The notes beneath the pieces are model-generated. The model searched no databases, was not told the origin of the DNA, and saw only the letters and a program-made list of their open reading frames with translations. The translations under genes were made by a program, and so were the position numbers. Shown piece after piece: positions 13,126-25,483 of a stretch of DNA of 64,000 nucleotides; positions within the stretch are counted from its first letter, which is position 1; each line of letters opens with the position of its first letter. Source of the DNA: Lutraria lutraria (Eukaryota > Mollusca > Bivalvia > Venerida > Mactridae); contig OZ026835.1 in NCBI GenBank assembly GCA_964023205.1, forward strand, positions 9,940,414-10,004,413, read 5' to 3'.

Positions 13126-13229
13126 CATAGGCACTCGATTTTTCTTTCGACATATTTCCATTGTTTGATGGGTGAAATTGAAAAATAACGTCTGTAAACG
13201 TATAAAAATCACGGAATCGAGTGCCTATG
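13126..13229. mobile_element. 104-bp hAT-like MITE with 8-bp TSD
   Basis: The element starts CATAGGCACTCGATT and ends with the exact reverse complement, giving 15-bp perfect terminal inverted repeats. It is flanked by the identical 8-bp direct repeat GTTAAGCA at 13118-13125 and 13230-13237. An 8-bp target duplication with short TIRs is the hallmark of the hAT superfamily. The 74-bp interior is AT-rich and non-coding, so the element is non-autonomous. The intact TIRs and duplication suggest a fairly recent insertion. Confidence 0.8.
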
Positions 13230-13237
13230 GTTAAGCA

Positions 13238-14639
13238 CACACGCGTACAGTCTTGAATCAGTCTTTCACGGTGATGGCACAGTCGCTTAAAGCGTTCAAG
13301 TCAAATAACATTATATGTGTTATACAGATTTAAAGAAATAGTACAATGTTGAAAAGGAAGGGTTTCTTATAATATATATAATGTGTTTGAGGGATCAGTG
13401 CAGAAAGGTACCTATCACTTTTTGGCGCGAATGGAGATAAATCCTTCTAGCACCGATATCTTCAGTTATCAAAATAAAGTTAGTTAAAATAATACGTACA
13501 TATATATATAGAATTTATAATTTAGTTTCAAGCTGAAATATTAAACTAAAAAACCTCGTCTATAGGTTTAGATTTAACACCACTAAGTCACAACGTGGAC
13601 GAGATGAAGCCCGATTTGGGGTTCGCGGGCTCGAGGAGTGGCGGGAGCTCGTAATCAAAGCTGCAATACTCATCAGACGAGACTGACAAAAGAGTAGAAT
13701 TGTATAATTCAGTTTAAACAAGTTTTAATGTAAGATAAATACAACATTTTCTTATGCAATTGTAAACCAAATACGCTGATCAGAGACAGGTACGTGTATA
13801 CTGAATGGCGGCTAATACAATACCCGAAAAAAAGTTGTATTTCAACATCAAAACACCCCCTCTCCAAAACAGCATAGAGCACACGTACAATTACATGTTT
13901 TGTGAGCCAGACACACTCTTCCTCCCGGTAGCCTATAGCGGTGTTTTACTGAACAATACAAACTGTCAACTCAACTACCGACAATTCAACACCCTAGATA
14001 CTTCCCATGTAGTGACGAACGAAGATAGAATCTCATTACGTATTCACTGTAAAAAAGAGAAGATAGATATATGTCAACTTGTACGGTGCAGACAAAACAT
14101 GACCTATAACTTTCTATAAATCCGGGTGTCTCGGCTAGGTTATACGCCAAATGTTACTGGATTGTACACATGTTAATATGTTAAGGTGAATTTTTTATTA
14201 ATCCCTGGGTGGTTCATATACGTTTGCATTACCATATTAAGGTATTTACGTCACTACGATAACTACAAGCTTTACATGTATATCTGTGCTTTCTAAAATC
14301 AGTCCGCCCAAACGACAACTCTCCATACATAGCACATTTAGTACATATAAGTGACTGTGGGCGCGAACCTTTATCTGGGCATGATAAAATTCGTCTTCAC
14401 GATTGAACTAAGGATACATGTTTCATACCCAAAATAAGTTATCTTTCCTTTTCTAATTTCTGTGAAAAATTAACAGATGCTTTCACTGTACAAAGTCTGT
14501 TCTGGTTGATCACCCAGAAACATTAGATAAGTGCTTAACTTTCTGCAATCTAAGTAATTTTGGGGGAAATGGTCAAATTCTTTGATTACCAGTGTTGCCA
14601 AAATGTTTTTACTATAATTTACTGAACAAATTCTACCTT
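13238..14639. other. intergenic, no gene seen
   Basis: Contains a 104-codon open frame at 13805-14119 (plus) with no recognisable domain and no supporting splice sites. A small G+C-rich island sits near 13590-13680. No function can be assigned. Confidence 0.45.
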
Positions 14640-14850
14640 ACATCTCATTCTTGTCGTTCGCCTCGCTACACAGTTTCTCCAATGAAGGATGTCATCTTTC
14701 TATGCTCCCCTGCACAGCCGTTGGGTTTCCTTTCCAATAGGGTACTTTCTGGCTACAAGCACTTCGTTTCGATACCGTCCTAGAAGTGGACAACTTTGTA
14801 TTATGTGCTCTGTTGTTTGGCGTCAGTGCCACGTGAGCATTGTGGTGATT
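14640..14850 (-). pseudogene. decayed LINE ORF2 C-terminal fragment
   Basis: The minus strand, with at least one frameshift and an internal stop, encodes a Cys/His pattern (T-T-E-H-I-I-Q-S-C-P followed by an L-x-G-R-Y-R-N block). This matches the C-terminal zinc-knuckle-like tail that follows the reverse transcriptase in many invertebrate non-LTR elements, as I recall them. It is a short dead relic with no intact ends visible. Confidence 0.45.
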
Positions 14851-17440
14851 AAGACAAGTTGAACCTGTATCTTATTGAAATTGAATAATGTTTGGAAAGT
14901 AAACATGTTTTAACAGCAGTTGTGGATGCGATGATGCCGAACACATCTCACATTCCCTTCCAGTGACCTTGAAGAAACACGGTTAACTGTCAAAGAACAT
15001 TTCAGCGCTAGTTAATGAGAATCACACATTCGACAAACTATTTTTGTAGGTAAAATAAATGAGCGACAGACGACTATTACTCATACTCATACATGTATTG
15101 ACGTTTTTTTACTAACTTCAGAAAAGGAAGTTTTAATGTCTTCGTAACACAGCTAAATTCTCAGTCCTGCTGTTTGAAATACGTAGATGTTTTTGTCATT
15201 CAGAAACAGCTCACCACTTACCCGTTAAATTACGGTCATGTAGCAGTAGTACAAACTCAATTGGTCGTATAGAATTAAATTGTAACCACTAAATTTAAAA
15301 ATTTCAATTATTCAGGTAAACGAATTTCAGCACAATTTGAAATTAGACGATAGGTGTACGAGTGATTATTGTCCGTAGGTATTAACGAAATAATGTTTGT
15401 CATTGTAGTGCATTAGGCTGGCGTTTATTGTATGTAAAATAAAAAAAATGTTTTCATGAAAATGATGGGTAAGCTAGAATTTCAACTTAAAAAGTTTGAC
15501 GTGTGTATGCTTTCAAAATATATAATAGGCTCGATTGTTGTTGTCATTCTAAAATGACGATTCATAATTGCAGATATTATCGTGGTCGCGTGTCAATTTC
15601 GAAATAGTGAAATTTATAATATAAAAATTTGCTCCTCTAACATAAGTGGTATGTAAGTGGATAATTAAAACAGCGGAATGTTCGTATGTTTATTATGCAG
15701 ACTACCATGGCATTCTGATGTTGAATATTATCGGTCAAACTAGAAACTACATCTTAATTTTTCGGGACGCAGCTGAGTAGCGCTTCCCATGGATTGATAT
15801 GCATGAACAAGTAATATGAACTGGGACCAAGTTAATAAAACGTAAAATGACCCTTCCTCCTCATGTACGAAACCTTAATTACACCATTGCACATTCTAAG
15901 CCACCGATGAAACCATCACAAATGCACAAATCAGGATCGTCGGAATCCGCGGGTTATGGGGTAGTCTACCTCCCCCTGACAGTTTTCAGTTTTGTCTGTG
16001 ATGGTCATCAAAAGGGGCTATAACTAACCCTCCCTCCCTGCAGACAAAATCTAAAAACAGCTCCCCCAGTCTGATAATTGTGAACTGGTTAGACTACTCG
16101 TAAATATCACTTATGTAAAATTCATGTAGCCATAGACCAGTATCGTTCTATTCAATGAAAAAAAATGAAATTCAAATATTGTCAATTATGAATTGAAAAA
16201 TAGTATGTGACAGAAAATTTGAAAAAAGCCAGTGAGTCTGTTTTAAGACATATGAAATCTAATTCGGTGTAATTTTGTTCAAATACTCAAATACGTCATC
16301 ATAGAAATATGATTCCCGAATAAAGCATTTATCATTAATAATATAATTGTTATTACTAACAACCGCTCTGTAGTAATAGTACAATACTTAAAAATGTGAA
16401 TATTTCATACAATTGTAAAATGAGTTATATTAAAAAAATTGTGAAGGTTCAAATTATGTACTTTTGTGAAGTTTTTAAAGGTATTTTAATAATGCTTTCG
16501 TTTTGTTTACTTTCATCTCCAGCCAATTTTCTGCCCTATTTTACGTGCAAACAAGAAAATTGATCGCCAAAAGTACTTCAAAAGACATCTCGATTGTAGG
16601 TTTAATTTAACTGCGTGTTAATTGATGCTAAATCATATCAAATGAGCAAAAATTGCCTGAATTTCTTCAAATTATAAAATTAGACAAACCAACAGAGAAG
16701 GTTTGGTGACATACTCAAATGTGTGATGGCTCGATTTATGTACACAGAGTGAAATATTCAAAAGCTTCGTTCGTTTATTTAACTTGATTTTCTTAAATTT
16801 CACACTAATTTTATGAAGCTAGACATGGAATGCATTACATGATTAAGTCATGTAGAACGAAACGAATTTTAACTTACATCCAAATCTTAATTTTAGAGTT
16901 TTGACTAATTTAAACTAACATCTGAAATATCTTGATTTTAGAGTTTTAACTAATTCTAACTAATGTTTGAAAACAATGTATCTTGATTCAGGAGTTATAG
17001 TATATCGTGTAATTTCAAATTCATATGAAACGCTTTAATCTTCTTCTTTTTCGTCTGAAATGGTTTTATTATAAAGTTTAGAATTAATCAACCAGTACTG
17101 TGTATACATGTAAATGGATATATGCAATATACCACAATATAACGAACAATCATGTTCTAAAATGAAAAAAATCTCATAACGGGGACTTTTAACTTTTTTC
17201 AATGTACTTACACAGGTCTCATTACATGCTTACTGTGTATGTTTCAAGATTCCCACATCATGTAGTTACAAATAATTCTGTATTTTTAAGAAGTTCTGGA
17301 TTAAGCAAAGTAACGGTCCAAGGGAAACAATCCAATAATGACTCTACATGACGATGTATTATAGTAAGATTTGTCTCCCTTGAATTCGACCATTCACACA
17401 CTGTGCGTTATGGAGTGCATTTACCTTATATAAGCCTTTG
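14851..17440. other. intergenic, no gene seen
   Basis: AT-rich, with no convincing open frame. At about 16866-16980 a block of roughly 60 bp containing 'TTTTAGAGTTTTRACTAAT' is repeated in tandem about twice with divergence. Otherwise I see nothing. Confidence 0.5.
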
Positions 17441-17445
17441 TTCCA

Positions 17446-18780
17446 TAATAATAATAATATCTTTATTTATAGAAGGTGTACACATTAAGTAAAATATACA
17501 AAACATTTGACTTATTTTCAATGGGGCCTTCTGGAAACAAGCAAAATAACATATTAACTAATACATATTAAAATGAATGAATGAGTAACAATAAATACAT
17601 AAATAAATGAAAGGATATAAGTTAATGAAATTAACTGTTGTGTGAATGAATGGCGGACGGACGAACGATCGAACGAGCGTACGAAAGACAAAAGGAAATA
17701 AACAAATTACTCCATGCATTCACAATTATAACTAAGCAACTTACACACAACATAATGATGATGATAGCATTGACACAAATGATTTACTAAAGAAATTGCA
17801 GACATACCCGACAAACACTCCTTGATTGAGAACATGTATCAATAATTACATAAAATGTTTTTGTTTTTTTTAGAATATGTAACACTTGTGAGCAAACAAT
17901 CTAAAAACATTAAAAGACTGAAAAAATAAGTCTTTATACCCAGACATAGACATGAATAATTAGGTTATGGAAATTGCATGTTAAGAATAAACTTACGTAA
18001 GTTGTACTTAAAAGAATATAATGAATTGAGTTGTCTTAGATTAAATGACAGTGTATTCCAAACGAGGCTAGCATGATATAAAAAGAATCATTAATGTATT
18101 TAGTTCTGTTTCCTGGCAATACTAGATCATTTCGTGCCGTAGATCTAAGGTCATAGTGTTCATTGCTTGAAAAGGTTAAAAGATTTGACATATAGTCTGG
18201 AAACAATTTATTTTTACTTTTAAACACCATCATTGCAGCGTGATATGTGACTCTATTTTCAAATGTCACCCATTGCAATTCTTTGAATAATTCTAAGGAG
18301 TTGGTGTTATATGGCCTTTGTAAGATGATGCGTGCGGCCCGCTTTTGAAGTTTTGAAATCTTATTTTATACTACCTATAGAATGAACACCCTTTCCCCAC
18401 ACAGTACAACAGTAATCAAAACATGGAACTAAATAAACGTTATAGAACTTTTTCTTCATGTCATCATTCAAAAATGAGCTAATTTGTTTCATCAGAGCTA
18501 TTTTCATTTTAATTTGCTTGCAAACAAATCGAGGGCTCAGCGCAAAACTGTTGTAACTTGTTCTTATTTCAATATGAGTTACAACACTGTTGCGCTGAAC
18601 CCTCGAAATGTGATTTGCATATCCCATGTTAAAGCATTATCAATATAGACTCCTAAGATTTTCTGAACGCGCACGTTCTCAATATTTATATTATTTATAA
18701 AGAGATTTAAGGGTCGTGCATTTTTTATTCGATTTTTTGCAGAAATTAACATGCATTTTGATTTATCTGGATGTATCAAG
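17446..18780 (-). pseudogene. 5'-truncated LINE (reverse transcriptase C-terminus)
   Basis: Three minus-strand open segments in order (18779-18579, 18627-18361, 18278-18036) read as one broken polypeptide with landmarks of the C-terminal part of a non-LTR reverse transcriptase. They are P-D-K-S-K-C-M-L-I-S, then L-G-V-Y-I-D-N-x-L-T-W-D, then the F-Y-N-x-Y-L-V-P-x-x-D-Y-C-C-x-V-W-G block, then E-N-R-V-T-Y-H-A-A-M-M-V-F-K. The plus strand at 17446-17460 shows an (AAT)n tract, which reads as an (ATT)n 3' tail on the element strand. The copy lacks the endonuclease and most of the reverse transcriptase, as expected for a 5'-truncated insertion. It has a frameshift near its end and a nested insertion at 18530-18605. 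Confidence 0.75.
18530..18605. mobile_element. 76-bp hairpin MITE nested in the LINE
   Basis: The element begins CGAGGGCTCAGCGCAAAACT and ends with a near-perfect inverted copy terminating CTGAACCCTCG, so almost the whole element folds into one hairpin. AAAT lies on both sides (18526-18529 and 18606-18609), consistent with a 4-bp target duplication. Removing the element plus one AAAT (80 bp) makes the host LINE reading frame continuous across the junction, which defines the boundaries independently. Confidence 0.75.
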
Positions 18781-21080
18781 GGTATGAGATTATATTATAT
18801 TTAACTGATATTCATTGATTTCAATTGTCAAACCTGTGAGAAAACCTGCCGGGAGTGCACAATAAGCTCGTACTATACGAATATTTACACGTATTCTCAT
18901 AACAGTGTCTATGGTCGGAGCAAATTAAACTTCAATTATTTTCCATTCTAAAAACCGTTCAATTGTTCAAATTACATCTTAAGTTTGGTGCTTTCTTAAA
19001 AGAAATAAATATGCGTATTGTCTCCCATTGAACTAAAACACGCCTGTGTCACGGCATTTATATCGTAACACACTTCTTGTATAAAGTAAAGCCACCACGC
19101 TACAGTTGCTTCCCTTTAAAAAGTACAGTCAAATCTGTCACATCAAAACAGTCGCACACCTTTGGTATTGCAATTTCTATCATAGTCAATTATAACTGTC
19201 TCTCGTAATAAAGTGAAAGTATGCATGCCACAGTAAACTAGTTCCAGTTGTTTGTATATGTATGTACAAAGACCTTTTGAAACAGTTGCACCCTCCCCTC
19301 CTTTCAAAAACAGGGACCATTAAGCACATATACATGGTCCCAGCAAAAAATTAGATTTTTATGTTAAAGCAAAACTCAGTTGTCTATCTCTACGTAACTT
19401 AAAATCATAAACATGTACATGTATAACATAACATATGCTGATGGAATATTGTTGTTGGCTGGCTCTTGGTGATTCAGACTACATGGTCTAATCATTTTTG
19501 TGCATTACTTTTCCGTTTGATGTAATTTGACAGTAACCTCCCTTTATTGTTGACTTTTGGATTGTTTCCCTTTAGCCAAATCAAGTCAGGTATAGGACCC
19601 ATGTCAAAGTTACTATCTCGCAGGTAATCAAATACTAGTAACCATTGGTACAGCTGGGGGGGGGGGGGGGGGGGGGGTTAAAATATGCACTGATAAGCCT
19701 ACAGTCTTAATGTACTTTTATAATAATGTTGAAACTGATTTTAACGTTTAAAATTGGCATGGAAATATTGAAAGTTCAAAGCGATGCTTATTTACAGAAA
19801 CTTTAAATCACTGATGTATTCATTACTTGAAACTCCTTATAAATAGCTTTATGTAAATTTTGATCTATTAACCATAAATTTGCATAGAAGTTGGAAAGAA
19901 CATCAGCATTCCAAGAGAAGAACGTGTGTGCATATTTGTGAGTTTCGCGCCTTTTTTATGATTATATAAAAATTAATATGATACTATTCGTAATAATAGT
20001 TTAACTGGTATTCTAGACAGAAAGGAGCATACGATTTTAACACTATTATGTACAGCAATGGCGGCTCTGCTTAGAGACTAATACTGACTCTCAATTCTCA
20101 TAAATTCTTGTAATAAAATACTAAACAAGAAAAGCTGTTTATATTGATTTATTTTATTTTTGACCATTATGAATAAAAAAGTGTCTTGTTTAATCTATAA
20201 CAATGAACGACATAACGACAGACTTTAAATAATGAGGGTTGTGGGCGGTAATGTCATTTTCTTGCATCGCACATTGCGATATACCAATTAAAATGTCCAT
20301 CTGAGTGTTCTTTATTGATCAATTTAAGCACTGAAGGGAGGGAAAATGTATAACAATAATTTTCAGAAACAAAACCCGCACTAGATTGCCTGCCTAATGC
20401 AGAAGTCTTCTCTGTGCTTTGATATATTTCTGGTACTGATGTTGCACTAATGACCACAGCTACATAAATTACATACTCCAAACCCACATTCATGCATAAT
20501 ACCCTTAGTACGAAATATGCGTTTTTCATATGGCATCTAGAGATAAAAATTATCGAATCATCTAATTTACTATGTGTGTTTAAAAAGTGCTTTTTAAATT
20601 GCTCGAAGAAATTCCATGCGGTAGAAAACACTGTGTTTTTTATACATGTTGGCTCGGGCAAAAAGGTGTCTGTCAATTTTCTTGTATTTGTGTTTCGGGC
20701 TTCGAGCAAGTGGATCACAATTCTTGCGTTAGGACAATGCTTAAGGATAATGAATTTCGGAATTAAATATTTAATACGTAATATTTTGTGAATAACAACA
20801 CAGAATTATGATTTAAAAGGACGACTAGACTTAATAAATGTATTGATGCCAACTTACACATTTGAGTGTGTTTATATGTGACATAATTTAACGTGACGGA
20901 TATATCTGCACATGTGCATTTCGTACAATGAACAAACTTATTCTATTTCATCTAACTTTCGGATATTTTACGCTGTGAATATGTTTGATTTTTATACATT
21001 TATTGACACAAAGTGTCGTATTCCATACATTTACATATATATATAAAGCATAAAAATATTCAATAATGTTTAATCAGTTA
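18781..21080. other. intergenic; contains a 22-G run
   Basis: No supportable gene. An uninterrupted G run occupies 19656-19677. Opposite-strand open frames at 20254-20718 (minus, 154 codons) and 20492-20791 (plus, 99 codons) overlap each other and match nothing I recognise. At most one could be real, and I regard both as chance. Confidence 0.5.
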
Positions 21081-21081
21081 T

Positions 21082-21097
21082 TTTATTTCATTTTATT
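21082..21097 (-). terminator. candidate poly(A) signals for the PRDM13 gene
   Basis: Two AATAAA hexamers on the minus strand (TTTATT on the plus strand at 21082 and 21092) lie about 115-130 bp beyond the stop codon at 21210. That is a reasonable position for the 3' end of this gene. Confidence 0.45.
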
Positions 21098-21209
21098 TTT
21101 ATTCAATTAAACAATCACATGGTACATAAAAATTGGGCTTATATGAATGTATAAAATAATGTAGCAATGTTATTTGTCATTGGATATAAACACTACAATC
21201 TTATCAGTT

Positions 21210-24200
21210 TCAGCTTTTTGTCACTTCATCTGAATGTCGAGATTTCAAATGTCTCACAAGATCTCGTCGTCTTACGAGAACTTTGTTACAATACGTACAC
21301 TGGTATGGAGTGCTCCCTTGTGCGTGAAGGCGAATATGTTTGTTCAAATTACTGGGATCACCAAATGCTCGGAAACAGTACTTACACCTGAGCGGTTTAT
21401 ATCCGGTATGGGTCCGTAAATGAATCTTTAGCCCGTACTTCCGGGAATACAATTTGCCACAAAATACACAGAGATGTCCTTTCTTTGATGAAACAAGAGA
21501 ATAATTCTGTTTGAGTATTTCAATCGGTTCTTGTTCTTCTAACCTTAAGTTTGTGTGACATTTAGTCTCGTTTTCTTCCCTTTTGTGCCTGAAGGACACC
21601 GTTCGATCCGGACTAAATCCGGGATCGGGTATCAATTCAATACTTGCCTTTAGCGTATACCTCGGAAGAGATTGTATATCATTTACATAACCTGCTCTGT
21701 GATTCATTTCGAATTTTTCTTCCATATCTGGCACATAATCAACATAACCACGGTCGTTCTTCTTCTTGTTGACAGTTGAATACATTTTGGGAATATTTTC
21801 ATATTGGTCACTTTTGATAACCCGCGTAGTAAAAGGCTGGTTTCTAAGCAACCACGGAGACGTCGTTCGGATTGGTTCGTCTGTCTCTGTACTGTGATCC
21901 ATTATGTGGAGTTTAAGTGGATTCGGATAAGCAAATTCTTTATGACAAACGTGACAGATATATCGACATATACCTGCAAGGAAAATATTCAAATAATTAA
22001 ATATATGACGCCGTTAATTACACAATTAAGATACGAAACGACCTAGAAAATTGATGGTAAGATATATGACAGCATATGATTCAAATTTCTTCTCGAATCC
22101 TTTCCATCTTCTAAGATTTCTTTTATTTTTGAAAGGCGGCTTCCGTGCAAAGCATAGCCATTTGTCAAATCTTAAGTTATTTTCTCTTCTTAACTTGGCT
22201 AATGTTTGCCTCAAGTCTAATAATATTTATGCGATAAAGAAACGGAATTCTCTCAACATTATTTATAAAATTGCTGTGTGATAACTGTCAGATATGTCCT
22301 TAAGTTCCTTGTTACGCGTTAGTTCCTGCATTTTTGTAATTGAAATGACCATCAATTGATAAGGTAAGTATAGATCTGGAAAAAGCACAAATCTGGAATC
22401 GGGAATTGTTTAATGGTCGTATCTTAGTTAAAATATCTGGGGGTTTTTAATCATAAAAAAAATTGCTAATAATTTACATGTCAGACATTTATCTTTATCG
22501 GGAGGCAATGGATCCCAAATATATTCAATACGATGATCCTTATCTATCCTGAGATATGAAACGGGCTCATGTTTCCTTCTTTTGCACTTACCTTTAATAT
22601 TTGAAGGTTTCAGATAGGGCACGTTCATTTCACGTGCTAATTTATCATCAAACCAATATCTCAGCTCTTCTCCTTCGTCAATGGTTTTCGTCGATCGAAT
22701 GAACACATGACCGTCACGTGACCTGTATAGTTGTAGATTCTGTTCAAAGATGTCACGTGCTGACTGTAGGTGGCAGTACCAGGGCTTCTTTGATTGAGTT
22801 CGTGGTATCAGTATTTTGTTCAGAACTGTCACCTGCGTATGAAAAAAATCACAATCATAAATGGAAAAGGTTTTGTTTATTATAGTGTCATCCTTGTTTG
22901 AAGGGCCAGCCAAGTTGGCTTATGAGACACCTATCCTTTTTTGGTGCTATTTTGCACCCTCCTACTCCTCCGAATTATCTTTGTTATGATAATAATTATC
23001 TTTGTTTTCATTAATGAATTATAATAAAAAGTAAAATAGTTTCCATAATATTCGATGCAAAATAATTTTGAAAAATAAAAACACATGTATGCCTATAATA
23101 TAATGGCCGTATATTAGTCACAAAATTGCACGTTTGATACATTAATTTGGAAACATTGCGCCCCTGTGATTACAAAATTACCAAAATTTGCTTTATTTAA
23201 TGATAAAGTGTATTAGAAATACAAACAATTAACCATTTCTAAGAAAAAAACGCAACGTAATTTTCTAAATGTTGATTCAGTATATTGTATAAGTTTTGAC
23301 ACGTGAGCTACGTAAATTGCCAGTGTATTTTTTCTTTACCAAAAAGGTTATTTTATTGAGGGAAAGATAAGGCATTTAAAAATTTCACGAAATTACGTCT
23401 AACGAAATAGCCATTTAAGTAAAAAAAATACGATATTGTGCCCAACGAAAATAAATTAAATCGCAGTACATAACAGAACATACTAAATATGACGACAAAG
23501 ACACAAACGCAAAGATGTAAAGGTAACTAATTATATTATGTATTTGTAAATCTATCTAACTCCGATGATTGTGTACACATATGAAAACGTATACTTAGTA
23601 CTTTGGGAGATAGTAAAAACTTGTTTAAAGAATGTTTAATTCGACACCGCATTACTAATAACCATATAACTTTTTTTCAGATATCATAAACTATTTGTCA
23701 GTCCAATATACAGAACTTACAGATTAATTTAGATATAATTGAGTCTCAATTCCAAAATATATTTTCTTTATTTGTTTCTGTATTTTTACTGTAGTTTATA
23801 TTGAAACAACGCGTAAAGTTGTTGATTGATTTTCGTATTATTCAAGCGACCTCAAGAAGCAAATACTGTATTTTCATTTATTCTCGTTGAGCTCAATTTT
23901 CGTGATTTTTTACTAAAATGGCTATTTCGTGGGGACATAAATTCGTGGAATTTGAATTTTGAAAGAAATGCCTTATCACTGCATTTAAATTTGTGGGGAT
24001 TTGATTTCGTGGATGAGCCAACCCATGAAATCCACGAAATTAAATCCCCAACGAAAAGTAACGATTCCACAGTATTTGAAGTATAATGTTACCTTAGATA
24101 TGAATAAAGGACGCAGCCCGGGTCCAATGGTTTAGGTGCTGACCTGGTAACCCGGCGATTCCGGTTCGAAGTCGGTCGCGGCCTGTTAAGCCTTTCCGTG

Positions 24201-24440
24201 AAATTTTGAAAAAAATATCGATTGCCTCCATACGAGAAGTTAATGATTTCTTGCAGAAATAAAATAAGATATGAATAAAACACATACCTGCATTATGCAT
24301 ACGTCTTGACCCGTATCGATAGTCCATCCAGTCATCATTTTCTGCAACTCTTGGTGACTTACTGGTCCGAAATAATTATCGCACGAGATAAGTGTAGACG
24401 CTTGCACGCGGCATTTGCGAGGGATATCGTGCATGGCCAT
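21210..24440 (-). CDS. PRDM13-type PR/SET and C2H2 zinc-finger transcription regulator
   Basis: Three exons are read on the minus strand: 24440-24288 (ATG, 51 codons, phase 0), 22832-22592 (phase 1 at its end) and 21973-21210 (stop). All junctions are GT-AG, and the joined product is 385 residues. Residues about 1-130 form a PR/SET-like domain, with the closing E-G-E-E-L-x-x-W-F block in exon 2. A first C2H2 finger at 136-158 carries Y-P-N-P-L-K. After a linker of about 140 residues, three adjacent fingers at 297-378 carry R-K-Y-G-L-K-I-H, F-G-D-P-S-N-L-N-K-H and L-V-R-R-R-D-L. This 1+3 finger layout with those helix sequences is, from memory, diagnostic of PRDM13. In vertebrates PRDM13 specifies GABAergic neurons in the spinal cord, retina and hypothalamus, acting in the nucleus downstream of PTF1A. 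The linker is much shorter than in mammals (human about 707 residues). Exon 1 could have an upstream non-coding exon. Confidence 0.9.
23860..24078. mobile_element. MITE in PRDM13 intron 1
   Basis: A roughly 219-bp element starts CAAATACTGT and ends with the exact reverse complement ACAGTATTTG, and its flanks both carry AAG. The interior has repeated 'TTCGTGG/CCACGAA' inverted segments around 23920-24045. It is non-coding; short open frames on both strands here are by-products of the palindromic structure. Confidence 0.6.
24106..24262 (+). mobile_element. tRNA-derived SINE in PRDM13 intron 1
   Basis: An RNA polymerase III head is recognisable: an A-box-like TGGTTTAGGTG at about 24127 and a B-box GGTTCGAAGTC at about 24164. 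A body follows, with 'CCTTTCCGTGAAATTTTGAAAA' shape and a 'cctccatacgagaagtt' block that recurs in the SINE at 61085. It lies just inside intron 1, on the opposite strand to the gene. Confidence 0.7.
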
Positions 24441-24760
24441 TTAAGTTTTATCATTTATAAACCAATTATATAATTATTAGTAAAACATTATCTTTAATTA
24501 AGATATTTTAAAATATTTTGTCATTCGATTATCAAATCCCGACCTCCAATTTCAAGCACAGTGGTTGAATGACGATAGATGGGTCTGTGAGTCGGTTTTT
24601 CACTTATTTTATAGGAAATAGATGTGTGAAAATTTCGTCTGTCTTCCATCTGGCGGTTTCATGCACGTGGACGTGTTTGTTTTCCCTGCGTTAACAGACG
24701 AGAGCTCTTAAGAAATCAAAACGGAAGCAATTCAGGACACGCGCATGCGCTTTTGACTAA
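24441..24760 (-). promoter_or_regulatory. candidate PRDM13 promoter region
   Basis: The 320 bp upstream of the ATG contain an E-box CATCTG (24647-24652), a CACGTG (24664-24669), a TTTCCC tract (24681-24686) and a perfect GCGCATGCGC (24741-24750), the NRF1-type palindrome common in animal promoters. No TATA box is obvious. These are motif matches only. Confidence 0.35.
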
Positions 24761-25483
24761 ATCTGTTAAAATGTAATATTACGTTAATCGAGAGTTAATT
24801 ATTATTTCGCTATTCATTTCTCCATAAAAGTCGCTTCTTGGTGATATGTTCGACTCATTATATTTTCACAGACATTATGGGAGGTAATTAACGCTCTCCA
24901 TTTTGAAGAGTTTTTCGACCGTACGATATTTTTGTCTTCACGTTGAAGAGTAGGTCGTGTGATAATAATTTCTGTTTGATTTAATCGAATCATTCACCGG
25001 ATATAATGACCGTTTTAATTGTCACATTCTTCACCGTCTTAATTTAATTATTATAACCAAAGAAAGAGTACACAAATAAAATTCATTTGTCTAAAACATC
25101 ACCAAAAACCCCAATGTTTCTAAAAGTGCACAAAATTACTTCAGAACAATTTGTTTATTTTAATATCTGTTGTTAAAAAGATTTATTTAGTTTTTAGGTG
25201 TTAAATGTATTTTTCGTTTTCACAAGCTAGCCGAAAAACCCTACTTTCCTACCCGATGTTTACAGTTTGGGATTTGTGAACATTCATTTCTTCAACATTT
25301 TTTACCGAGATGATTGTATGCTACAGAGGGGATAAGCCATATTTCCTGTCATAGACTGATCTTGGACTCGACTGAGTATGAGCGAGTATCTATCTAATAA
25401 GTTATTAAACATGTACATGTATTTCTATTATCGAGCTACATGTCCGTGCTTTATACAAATCACTACGACGTAAATACAGTATA
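24761..25483. other. intergenic, no gene seen
   Basis: AT-rich sequence without a supportable open frame or recognisable repeat. Confidence 0.5.

Noticed and set aside
13805..14119. 104-codon open frame on the plus strand
   Set aside because: No recognisable domain, signal peptide or splice context; AT-rich genomes yield such frames by chance.
20254..20791. Overlapping 154-codon (minus) and 99-codon (plus) open frames
   Set aside because: They are mutual shadows without recognisable motifs or neighbouring exons.
24089..24327. Two overlapping minus-strand frames in PRDM13 intron 1
   Set aside because: They run through the SINE and past the exon 1 donor GTATGT. They are intronic read-through.
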